DNA of 64,000 nt from Flectonema sp. DT1601 (Eukaryota; Euglenozoa; Diplonemea; Diplonemida; Diplonemidae), in the NCBI GenBank assembly GCA_964019425.1, contig OZ025797.1:558001-622000 (forward strand). Direction: 5' to 3'. The position numbers and the translations under genes are program-made. The notes under the pieces are model-generated. The model did not search any database. It was not told the origin of the DNA and was given only the letters and a program-made list of their open reading frames with translations. Shown here in pieces: positions 45,174 to 54,640 of the stretch. Numbering within the stretch: the first letter of the stretch is position 1; every line of letters starts with the position of its first letter.

Positions 45174-45415
45174 AGCCCCCCGCGGCACTCCCTATATAGT
45201 GCACTATGCTTGACTCTTTTGCTATATAACTTGTCCCTTGGGCTATATAGGAAAAGCAGCAAAGAACTCAACATGGAAAAAGCCGTTAAAACATTTGTCT
45301 GGTTAAAACGGATCGGTGGGTAAAATTACGCAAGAACAACCATAAGGTCTCCCACGGTTTAATGTAGCACATCTCCACGCCAGTCTCAATGACCGAGGTA
45401 ATGTACTAAGGGGGA

Positions 45416-45653
45416 ACTTTGATACGATACGAAAAGATTTATCTGGGAAGAATACTGCAGGTCTTTGCACAAAAAAATAAAAATACTGTCACCATGAAAC
45501 AAAAGGCGTTGAACATTGCCTGGTTTCTTTGGTGGAGGCCACGTGAACGTAGTTGAGCACCTCTTGCCTACGCTACCGTAACAGTGAAAAACAGCTGTAA
45601 ATTAAAATCAATGTGAAAAAAATAAAATGAAACCAAAGGTTAACAGCCGTAGT
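45416..45653. repeat. Internally deleted copy of the 499-bp repeat
   Basis: The left 229 bases match unit 2 (including its diagnostic A). The sequence then jumps from GTTAACAG straight to CCGTAGTGG, so both ends are kept while about 258 bp are lost from the middle. It is separated from unit 2 by 242 bp of unrelated DNA. Confidence 0.75.
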
Positions 45654-47628
45654 GGGGGGGGGGTACAAGCTGTCGATAAAGTACTTTTTCCGAATTTTGG
45701 TAAATATAACCTTCCCGGGGGCAAAAAATACCCAGGACCCCATCAGAACCCCCAAAAATGTGATTTCGGGGCCGAAAAAACCTCGATTTGGCTGATTTCG
45801 GCAAAGGAATGAAAAATCTCAAAAAGTGTGGACCGTGTGGTACCTGGGGGTCCAATTTTGAGGCCTGTGAAATGCACCTTCAAATAATTTTTTTTTACAA
45901 TGAGAAGAGGTGAGTCTTGGTGTGCCCCTGTATGCGCAGTTTGCTAATATACCATTTCCGTATCAGTTTCCACCTCAAGAACACGCCACGAAAAAGAACA
46001 GCGCTCTCGCTCGGCCATGCTTGAGGCCACGAGGCTCACGGGCAGGATAACGCAGCGGAAAACAACGTTCTGCAGGGCAGCTCACAAAGTCATTCTGCGG
46101 AGGAGAGCATTGATCCCAGAGTGCATGAAAACACCTCCCGAGGCATCTCTGAAGTCACGCAACAACACTTGGACAGTCAGAAGTAAGATACGCGCGAGAA
46201 AGGGGTTCAGAAACGTCCAGTATCTGAATCGTGATCACAGAAGGCTCACAGAATGGAGAAAGCGCCACGTCAGTACCCCAAACAGGGATAATCCTGAAGA
46301 CAGCTGTAGTGGTAGTGCGTCAAATAGCAGTGCCATAGATAAGCAGCAGCGACATAGGGCAACATGCCCTATCCAAAAAGCCGTTCAAGGCATCACTTAA
46401 GACCCAACCATACTCACCAGCAGGGCATACAAGACACTCTAGTATATGCAGCATAAGGAGAAGTACGAAAGACACACCCGCTTGCAACTGTACCCAAACG
46501 AGGGAGATATACTCCTGGAGTCTTGGAGTCGTAACAACACTGCAGATATTGCGGCAAGAAGGGATCGCCGCAGAGACATGCAACAAAGTCCTGAGTGAGT
46601 GACATAGTTGAAGCTGTCGCAGGTGCGCAGACAGAAGGGAAGCGGGTCGAAGTCACCAACTATATCTCGAAGGACAGTCCGACTTGTTGATGGATTCAGG
46701 TGATCTGTCGGTGACCTGACTTCTTGAAGCAGCAGCTTCCTCTTCACCCTCCGTCACATTGCTGCAGCATGATACTTCCTCTAGTCCCCGTCGTGCTCGT
46801 GGGATGAAGCTAACAACCGTTGTGTTCGTTGTCATCCTGCACCCCTCAAGGGATGGGGAGGTTATTCAGTGTTGTTGATAGTTCTTGGTCAACTGATGGA
46901 ACCAGTGGCGTGAATGTTGCCCTACTGATAACGTACAACATATTCCAGAGGCACACGGGCTTCCAAAGGCTACCACATCAACGCAGGACCACCGACCCTC
47001 TTCAGATTGGCAAGAACAAGCACAACAGGAGGCGCTACAGGGGCTGAACGTACCACCCCGTCCTCACAGGGAAGACCTCTAGACAGCAAGGTCTAATGCT
47101 AATCTGCCGTCTGCATCCAAGGATTGGTCCTCTGTCTATCTTGTACAGAAAGAAGCACAGCTTCGGGCCGAATTTCGAAAGCTGAGCACATGAGATGCTC
47201 AAGAGAAGGCCAGTAGCCTAAACATCGGACAAGGGGGAATTAACACGCCGGGTCTCGTGTAGCATATTATTAAGGTTCAAATCAGGTCGATAAAAATAAA
47301 AATTGGGTTCCCTTTTCATCCCCCACTCAACTCGGAGGGAAACCCTGGTTATGGATTGCTCAATGCACGGAATTACTTGTAATTTTTGTGAGCCCTCCTA
47401 ACACACCCCCTGTTTTCACCCCCCTCAGGTACCACACGGTCCACACTTTTTGAGATTTTTCAAAGACTTGTTCTAAAGTGCCGAAGAACTGTTTCTTTGG
47501 ATCGCAATCCCCATTTTTGGGGTATATGTTGCAGTTTTCATAATTTGGGTGCACAAAAAACTTGTTCTCCGGAAAAAAACCGAAAGTGCCCAAAATCTCC
47601 GTAAAATCGATGCTTGTACCCCCCCCCT
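45654..47628. mobile_element. Unclassified 2-kb element with long imperfect terminal inverted repeats
   Basis: Both ends read G-run then GGTACAAGC inward. A perfect 36-base inverted pair lies at 45811-45846 and 47426-47461, about 160 bp in from each end; between them the arms are diverged. The interior (45870-47390) is more GC-rich than its surroundings and carries small plus-strand ORFs, 46017-46400 (127 residues, very basic) and 46446-46598 (50 residues). Neither resembles a known transposase. It looks like a non-autonomous or decayed DNA transposon, possibly with captured DNA. The left end abuts the deleted 499-bp repeat. Confidence 0.65.
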
Positions 47629-47682
47629 ACCCCAGACGAATAAGAAGCTAAGAATATTTTTATTTCTCACACCAATCCAATA

Positions 47683-48291
47683 CTAAATAACAAAAACATA
47701 CATCAAACACGGATCAAGTGAAGTGTTCTTTGGCTGTACACCAGTACTGGGGAGTAGGTTAGCATCGAATCCGGGAGTCCAGCCAGGCTTTCTTTTGAAA
47801 TGAGTTCTGCAGTATTGACACATGGCAGTACGGTCTGGAGGTACAAAAATCCACGACATGTGGTGACGGTTAGCACGCTCACTTCCTCCAGTTTGAGTTT
47901 TAAGTGGAGTAAAGTAAGTATTATTAGACGATCCTGAACCAAAACAGGTCACAGTCGTTGCCTCAACTTCGATTGCAGAGTCTGGAGTCTGTCTGCCAGC
48001 CCAGGCCATGTCGGGATTACTTTGAGCACCCGATTCTCTAAAAATAGATCGAGTTGATGTTGTGAAATGACCGAGTCCTCCCGATGGTTTACTAACTCTG
48101 AAGTTGTTACTCATCTCTCTTCTTGTATAATATTCTTCATCAAAATGTGAATCTGACTTACCACCCCAAACTGGGTTCCAAAAATTCCAGGCAGCGGTCT
48201 CATTGTACCTAGTAGTCCCCATCCCATCAACATTTACAGCGAGTTCTTTCGGTTTTTCAGCTAACCGAACCCCGCATCGCCGCAGGGCCAT
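47683..48291 (-). CDS. Possible mitochondrial respiratory subunit with zinc-ribbon-like tail
   Basis: The ATG at 48291 gives 202 residues (MALRRCGVRLAEKP). The N-terminus is basic and could be a mitochondrial presequence. Trp/Asn-rich sequence follows (WNFWNPVWGG). Near 135-185 there is a single Cys (TVTCFGSG), a His pair (RHHMSWIF) and a CxxC (MCQYCRTHFKRK). That order resembles the zinc site of COX Vb or NDUFS6, where C/H residues precede a CxxC, but the match is short and the canonical Gly after the second Cys is absent. I am unsure of the family; it may be a lineage-specific protein. Confidence 0.45.
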   Translation of the reverse strand: MALRRCGVRLAEKPKELAVNVDGMGTTRYNETAAWNFWNPVWGGKSDSHFDEEYYTRREMSNNFRVSKPSGGLGHFTTSTRSIFRESGAQSNPDMAWAGRQTPDSAIEVEATTVTCFGSGSSNNTYFTPLKTQTGGSERANRHHMSWIFVPPDRTAMCQYCRTHFKRKPGWTPGFDANLLPSTGVQPKNTSLDPCLMYVFVI

Positions 48292-48486
48292 ATTCTTATT
48301 ACTGCTTTGAGCTAACTGAGAAAGACTTATTAACAAACAAAATAAATTGCAGAACTATCCGTTATTTCATAGAACACTTTCGTGTCCTAGCTGGTTATTT
48401 AATATGAAAACAAAACGTACAACGTAACTGTTCTGAAGGTGTAAGACAATCAGTTTGATAAAACAACAAAAGTAAGAATCATAAAA

Positions 48487-48771
48487 CTATTCTTTCCCCA
48501 ATCCCCAATGAAATCCTGGAAAGTCTGAAGTACAAATATCGGAAGGATCGATGTCAATATTCCTTCCTAAGTATTGAAGTAAAAATATCTGTTTGAGGAT
48601 AGCTTCTTGTGAGACTTTATTCCATTCTGTTATTTCTGTTTTCAAGATGTCAGTTCTCAAGATGATTTCATTGAGAGATAAACACCCAACATGTACAAAT
48701 AACAGAGAAGGAGACACTTCGCTCAGTAATGCCTTTCTCGTCAGGCTTTCCTCCCTTTTTATATGTTGCAT
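48487..48771 (-). CDS. Hypothetical 94-residue protein
   Basis: This ATG-initiated ORF has balanced composition and a predicted helical middle (ITEWNKVSQEAILKQIFLLQYLG). It has no recognised domain. It lies 195 bp upstream of the previous gene on the same strand and might be an exon of a larger gene, though I saw no convincing splice sites joining them. Confidence 0.35.
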   Translation of the reverse strand: MQHIKREESLTRKALLSEVSPSLLFVHVGCLSLNEIILRTDILKTEITEWNKVSQEAILKQIFLLQYLGRNIDIDPSDICTSDFPGFHWGLGKE

Positions 48772-49899
48772 CTCATTCTTGAGGGGGATAAGATAAGTGA
48801 ACTAATCCTAACTCACGAGTGTATTGTAGTCGGAGCCGATCACTAGTAAAAGTAATGAATTCCCTTATTAAGAAACAGCCTGTTCTTTAAGAACGAATAT
48901 TGTTGAAGGACCTGTTTGCTCAAAAATAATATTTTTTTTTACGACACCTTCGACAATACACATCTGTTGGGTGAACTACTATAATTTTTATAACTCGTTT
49001 CCTTAGAAGGTTTGATCTTCATTAGTGGTATCTCAACTAATTCTAATTTATTAAATACATACCTCTCGATTACAGAAGTCATTCAGATTTGTGACTTCTG
49101 ATGTTATCGAATCACTTGCTGTAATTCAGTGATGTCATCAGATTTCTCCTCAAACTTGAAATCCGATAGCTGCAGGATGCACTCCTCGTCTTGTGTGGCT
49201 CTCAAGAGGTTTACTCTACCTGTTGACTTCACTTCATATATGTACCATTTTGAGTGCTGTCATTCAGGCTTGCTAGCACGGTGAGATGACGAGGCACTGG
49301 AACCTGTTGACTTCACTTCATTCTTAAGCCGCCTGTCTACTCTGTTACGTAGTCGAAGTCTTCACATTCACATCTCTGACAACAAACTGACAAAGAGAAT
49401 GTTTATTATGAACGAAGTCAGTAAATCTAAAACAAGAACTTCAATATGAATACCTCCGATGCAGTGCAATGATAATAATTGTCTACTTTTGGGATAGCTC
49501 ACACGCAGTCCACGAAGTCTACAGATTTGTTCAGCCCGAAGCTCAGTCAGACTCTTGGAATGTGGCTGTGACTGTGACTGGTATGATTCACTTCAGTAAT
49601 GTTACTACAAATACCAAAACTCGTACGATGTACCAGCACACACGATAGAGGGATAACTTAATGATATGATCAATACAAACATGTTTGATCAATTCTTGTA
49701 GACATCCTTCCAATTAGCACCCAAAACCTAAAATGATTCATTCTGTAATAGTAAGGCTGTTCAATGTCATTGTGATTACGCCTCCCACTCTTTGACAAGT
49801 GCGGTTTATGAGTTTGTATTTATTTTGAAATGGTTTTCCCTTATCTTAAGAAGGGTGTCGCCTTCCCTAACGTCAAGTTTTTTAATCAAGTGAGGGTTA
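48772..49899. other. Intergenic, no supported gene
   Basis: This is 1.1 kb of mixed sequence. A 20-base string (ACCTGTTGACTTCACTTCAT) occurs at 49218-49237 and 49302-49321. No gene was recognised. The promoter of the 48771 ORF and the 3' UTR of the SKD3-like gene should be here. Confidence 0.4.
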
Positions 49900-51576
49900 C
49901 TATGCTTTGTTCCATGAGAAGAATCCTTTTTCATCTTTTGATGGAGGAGTTGCATTCAATATAATATCACCATCAAGATCAGAGTAGATGACACCAGACT
50001 CTGTTTCAGTATCACAACCATCTTCAGTAGGTTGTGTTGTTTGTACTTCAGACTCAATGAAATCGACGTGAACATTGTAGCCGGCGCCAATACGTTGCTG
50101 TTCGTGTTCTAATGCAAGTTTAGAGACAACAGTTCTTTCGATTTCATGAGCTAAAGAGCGAGCACCATATCGAACATTGTAACCACCTTTGAGATATCTA
50201 ATTAAGTCTTTTGACCAAGTTAGAGTCATGTTGTGTTGTTTAGTCGCCTTCTCTTTCCAAAATGTTAATTCTTTGTCGATCAAACTTTCAATCTCCTGAT
50301 CAGTAAACGGAAGAAAGAAAACCGTTTCATTAATACGACCGAGGAACTCATCTCTTTTAAATGCTCGTTTTAGAATTGGTTGAACAGTTTGGTCTCTAAA
50401 CTTACGAGAGATTAATGATCTGTTGGAGGTTATTTGATTTTGTTGTTGGGCTGCGGATGCTCGGAGGCGGATAGCTTCATCAGCGATTTGTGTTTGAGCA
50501 AGATTAGAAGTCATAATAAAGATAGCATCACTACAGTCAACAGTTGTTCCTTGTCCATCAGTTATTCTACCATCATCAAATACTTGAAGAAGGATTGTTA
50601 ACACATCCGGATGAGCCTTCTCTACTTCATCCAACAGTACGATTGATTTCGGATGGTCAGTTAATTTCTTAGTTAGTTGTCCACCTTGTTCATGACCAAC
50701 ATATCCAGGTGGTGATCCAATAAACTTAGAGACTTCATGAGAATGTTGATATTCACTCATATCAATTCTTATAAAAGTAGTGTTGTCACGATCCTCGAGA
50801 TACTTTGACACTTGTTTACCTAATTCAGTTTTTCCTATCCCAGAAGAACCCAAAAATAAAAACACCAAAGGCTTTGATGTATCACACCATCCGTTCTCCT
50901 TTCTCCGTATCGCAGAACCGACGGCATGAATTGGTCCCAACTGACCAACGATTTTCTTCTTTAAATGTTCTTCAACAGGATATATGCGTCGCTGTTCTTT
51001 TAACTTTATTTGATAAGCATCTTGTGAATCATTTACCTTTGACATTATCTCTTCTAACATGTTAGGGTCACGTTCATAAAGATGTTGAACGAGTGTTTCT
51101 GGAGTGGCGATGGCGCCTGTTTCGCGAGTGATATCGGCACCTGCGGAGATGATATCGCAGGCAATGTTTATGTTCTGACTTAGTATTGCGAAATGTAATG
51201 CTGTGAACCCCTTCACAGTAGACACGGAGTTTACAGGGAAATTATGGAACAGATTCGGGTGGGGCTTCTTACCGCTGGCTTCAACGTTCACAGATGCGCC
51301 ACTCTCTAAGAGAATAGTAACAGCTTGTCTATTACCTGACCAGGCTGCAATCATTAATGGTGTCCATCCCAGTGGGTGTTTGGTATTGGGATCGATGTCT
51401 GTTCCGATCTTCTTTGCAATGAGATCGTCTTGCTGAACTCCACGTTGGGCACACCACTTCCACAGTGCAATACTAGAACGGTCTTCAGCTCTAACAATCT
51501 GTTCTCCTCCTACCCCCACTGCGAAACCAACACCAATACCTGCAAGCAGTCGTGCTGACCGCACTCTCCAACTCAT
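49900..51576 (-). CDS. CLPB: SKD3/CLPB-type mitochondrial disaggregase (ankyrin repeats + AAA+)
   Basis: The protein has 558 residues. The basic N-terminus with a hydrophobic stretch (RSARLLAGIGVGFAVGVGG) fits mitochondrial import. Ankyrin repeats follow at about 65-170 (GWTPLMIAAWSGN, GFTALHFAILSQN). The AAA+ domain of the ClpB NBD2 type starts near 215: Walker A GSSGIGKTE, pore loop GYVG, Walker B IVLLDEVEKAHPD, sensor FIMTSNLAQ, then the D2-small C-terminal domain (NVRYGARSLAHEIER). This ankyrin plus single NBD layout defines SKD3 (human CLPB), which keeps intermembrane-space proteins soluble. It has fewer ankyrin repeats than human CLPB. SKD3 is known mainly from animals and choanoflagellates, so it is a useful lineage hint. 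Confidence 0.92.
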   Translation of the reverse strand: MSWRVRSARLLAGIGVGFAVGVGGEQIVRAEDRSSIALWKWCAQRGVQQDDLIAKKIGTDIDPNTKHPLGWTPLMIAAWSGNRQAVTILLESGASVNVEASGKKPHPNLFHNFPVNSVSTVKGFTALHFAILSQNINIACDIISAGADITRETGAIATPETLVQHLYERDPNMLEEIMSKVNDSQDAYQIKLKEQRRIYPVEEHLKKKIVGQLGPIHAVGSAIRRKENGWCDTSKPLVFLFLGSSGIGKTELGKQVSKYLEDRDNTTFIRIDMSEYQHSHEVSKFIGSPPGYVGHEQGGQLTKKLTDHPKSIVLLDEVEKAHPDVLTILLQVFDDGRITDGQGTTVDCSDAIFIMTSNLAQTQIADEAIRLRASAAQQQNQITSNRSLISRKFRDQTVQPILKRAFKRDEFLGRINETVFFLPFTDQEIESLIDKELTFWKEKATKQHNMTLTWSKDLIRYLKGGYNVRYGARSLAHEIERTVVSKLALEHEQQRIGAGYNVHVDFIESEVQTTQPTEDGCDTETESGVIYSDLDGDIILNATPPSKDEKGFFSWNKA

Positions 51577-52782
51577 TTTATTATTTCTGAGCGAAGGACT
51601 TAAAGTTTTAATTTACGTTAATGAAATCAAAAAAAAATTATTTGAACTGCTGTTCTCTTGATAGACAATTTCGATGAATAACAACAACTTTACGTGCTCA
51701 ACTAGCAGTGTAAACAATACGCGCGATAAGCTTCACTTCCAAACAGCAAACACACAAAATAATTACATCAAAAGGTAGATTGCAACCGTCGACACCCCGA
51801 AACTATCTTCGTCGACCTGTTCAACATCAGGTCCGACCAGTGGGAAAAGTCAGGTCAGCTACTTGTTTTTGTTTCAAGTTTCGGGAAAGAACAGAAAAGA
51901 GGGGGAAATAAAAATACCCATTTCATGGGAAGCAGGTAAACGCTGTCCAAGTTCTGTAGTAAAATCGAAGATCAGTTTTGTTTACCTACCAAACCTGATA
52001 AGAAGCTCACGGAGCAAACATACCAACTGTACCAGAGATGAGATCTGTGTAGTAATTGTCAGTTTGTATTAGTCACATCCAATCGGTAAAACAACTCCGC
52101 ACACATCCAAAGGTCTCGCCGTTAGAATGTGATGTGATTTTTTTTTTTTTTTTTTTCGAAGAAAAGCAGTTCGCAACAAACATCTCCGCAAAAACAAGGA
52201 AAGAGAATACTGACCTACCTCTCCAATTGACTGAATTACTATCTAACTGAGCTGGACTGGTGAGTAAAACAACTGCTGTGGTACCAATGGACACACCGAA
52301 GAGTGATAACTCCTCAGGACCTCCCAGGTCAGCCGTCTAATTATTTCATCAGTTTCCGTAAGAAAGATGACGTTGGAGCGAAACAATAAAAGTTGGAGCA
52401 AATTCAAAAGAATATTTTCCATTTTAATAAAATAAAAAAAAAAACGAAACTAACACGCGAGGGCATCAGAAACGTTCGGTTTGTTTGTTCATCATTTCCC
52501 TCTTTAAAAGCACAACAAGTTGCCTGGGATCGTTTTTTTATTACTTTGAGAAGCCATCAAGCTCCAAGGGGGAAAGCACAGGCGGAGTACAATACACATC
52601 TGCAAAAGTATAAGATAGAATGTGAGTTTATTATAAAAAAGTGCACTAAAATAAAATATAAAAAAGAAAAGTTATAAAAACACATTGTTAAAAGTATAAG
52701 ATAGCTAAAGAGTAATAAGGGTAGTTACAAAGTGTTATAAAATTATTATTGTGAGTATTCCTAAGTTAGAAACACTCACACC
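51577..52782. other. Intergenic, no supported gene
   Basis: No gene is seen. A T-run (52138-52156) and AT-rich sequence toward 52780 are the main features. The promoter of the SKD3-like gene should lie just above 51576. Short open frames are compositional. Confidence 0.4.
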
Positions 52783-54180
52783 TCACAACCTGGAAGTGAC
52801 GTTGCCGTATTCCTTTTTATCTGTGACATTCCTGGTGACGTATTTCTGTACCCAGGGATGTTGCTTCTCAAGTTCTTTCCATTCGTCACCGTGTTTATTA
52901 ATCGGTTGAACAGCTGATTTTGTTTGCCAAAATAGAAAACGTGTTTTTGGATTTAAAGCCAACTCATCGAGCATTACTGCAGCAGACTTACTTGTGAAGG
53001 TGCTGCACAGCCACAGAGGTTGAGGAGGTTCATCTGAGTCAGAATGAAGAGTTGAATTCGATAAAATATTTTCTTTTGCTGCCCGGCTGTGAGAAGAGTG
53101 AGCACCGTACTTTGGACTTCCGTATCGGCTACCACTGTAAGGAGTTATTTTCAGGAGGTTCGAATCATTGACAATTTGAATGGCTCGCTGTTGGACGGCC
53201 AGTGGGATGGCACCGCAATTGATGAGAATCTGAGAAGCGTCTTTCACCAGCTGCTGTACAAACTTCCTGACAACACCAAGAAACTTCTGAGCCGTTGCGA
53301 ACCCATGATGGATAACTACAGCGTGAATGACAACGGGATTTCCAATCGTCAGGTGCTCAGCAAGAGCTGCACCCAAAACCATTCCAGCAGTCGTACATCC
53401 CGAGCCCAGAGGAAGGATGATGACATCGACTGGTTCCGCGTCTCCCTTTTTCACCTGCTCAACAAATTCTAAAAACCCTCCGACATTACCCAGCACTCCA
53501 ACAGGATTAGCACCTCCTGGAAACAAGACTGACGAACTGTCAACTTTCTTATTAATATTCCACAAAGTTGAAAGTTTATTTTTAGCAAATAAAGGAAGAA
53601 TAGTATTAGAAGGGAAGGATATAAATGATAAAATATTCAAAGCGTTGTCCCTGTCATTCGCTTCTTTTTCAACATAAATCCCAGTCACGTTTTCCGATGT
53701 GTGAATTGAGGTGGCGAGGATTTGGTTGCTGCCTGGAGCACCAAATGTGCTGATTTCTTTATTTTTTTGTTCTGGTCCAGGTAATAAGAATTCCAAAGAA
53801 CGGATTTTGTTCCCTCCGTAAGTTTCGTTGCTGAGGTCTTCTCTTTTAACTTGAATTTTAATTTCATTATCGTCTTGTGATAAGTGAAGTTTATGAACAG
53901 GAGTTGGATAATTACCGAGTTTCTTCCAACCAATACTTCCTCTGATCTCGGGTAAGAATCTCGCTAAGACGCAACCATCGTAAGACATGTTGTTACACAA
54001 GGTGGCGGGACTAACTCCATGTTTATAAACTCTGAAGAAGGTTCGAATGGCAACAAATATCGTAGTCGCGACACCACCTCCAATCACTGTAAGTACAGCG
54101 ACCAGAAGGTTTGGACTGTACTTCCACAGACATACTCCACACACTACTACAGTTATTGCTTTTATTAATCTAATTATCAT
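52783..54180 (-). CDS. PLP-dependent D-cysteine desulfhydrase / ACC deaminase-like enzyme with N-terminal membrane anchor
   Basis: The ATG at 54180 gives 465 residues. Two hydrophobic stretches at about 5-48 suggest membrane anchoring. The catalytic part starts YPTPVHKL and has VKREDLSNETYGGNKIRSLEF, where the Lys of GGNK should bind PLP. FGAPGSNQ follows, and a Gly-rich phosphate-binding loop LPLGSGCTTAGMVLG. The fold-type II D-cysteine desulfhydrase/ACC deaminase group has GGNKxRKLEF at this point; Arg-Ser here is a slight change. Expected products would be pyruvate, ammonia and sulfide (from D-cysteine). A Ser-rich insert lies near 350-380. The membrane anchor is unusual for the family. 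Confidence 0.8.
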   Translation of the reverse strand: MIIRLIKAITVVVCGVCLWKYSPNLLVAVLTVIGGGVATTIFVAIRTFFRVYKHGVSPATLCNNMSYDGCVLARFLPEIRGSIGWKKLGNYPTPVHKLHLSQDDNEIKIQVKREDLSNETYGGNKIRSLEFLLPGPEQKNKEISTFGAPGSNQILATSIHTSENVTGIYVEKEANDRDNALNILSFISFPSNTILPLFAKNKLSTLWNINKKVDSSSVLFPGGANPVGVLGNVGGFLEFVEQVKKGDAEPVDVIILPLGSGCTTAGMVLGAALAEHLTIGNPVVIHAVVIHHGFATAQKFLGVVRKFVQQLVKDASQILINCGAIPLAVQQRAIQIVNDSNLLKITPYSGSRYGSPKYGAHSSHSRAAKENILSNSTLHSDSDEPPQPLWLCSTFTSKSAAVMLDELALNPKTRFLFWQTKSAVQPINKHGDEWKELEKQHPWVQKYVTRNVTDKKEYGNVTSRL

Positions 54181-54640
54181 TTTATTTATATTTCTGAAAA
54201 TAAAATAAAAAGGCGACCTTCCCCACAAGACCAGCCACTCACTAACACACTACAAGAGGCTGGAAAGTGTCATAAGTCATGGTTTGAATATCTTTGATAT
54301 ATAAATTAAATAATTTGATATTTACTCCAACTCCGAATCCCTTCACAAAATAATGATTCGTAACAAGTAAGTGATTGCAGCAGTGAATACAACTCCTTTT
54401 GATGTTTTTTCTTTGTTTTTTTTTGTTTTTTTGTTTTTTTTTCTTTTTTTTATAACGGGGCAAGAACCTCAAACAAAACAATGGGGTGATGGACAGGAAA
54501 AAAGGAGCCATAAAAGGTAAGAAAAAATATTGTGTTCACATTACAGAAGAGCATTTACTCTCCACTCGGAGAGGAGCTGATTGTAAATAAAACACCAACA
54601 AAAAATAATTATAAAGTTGTCTCATTAGCGAATGACACAA
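54181..54640. other. Intergenic between desulfhydrase-like and RBM19 genes
   Basis: This is 460 bp without a gene. A T-rich tract lies at 54403-54450. It holds the 5' flank of the desulfhydrase-like gene and the 3' flank of the RBM19-like gene. Confidence 0.45.

Noticed and set aside
46320-46835. Minus-strand ORFs of 60-102 residues within the inverted-repeat element
   Set aside because: They overlap each other in different frames, lack domains and look like chance frames in GC-richer DNA.
47683-48291. Firm call as COX Vb or NDUFS6
   Set aside because: Only a CxxC and an upstream Cys/His agree; the overall sequence and the Gly after CxxC do not, so it is kept as a tentative description.
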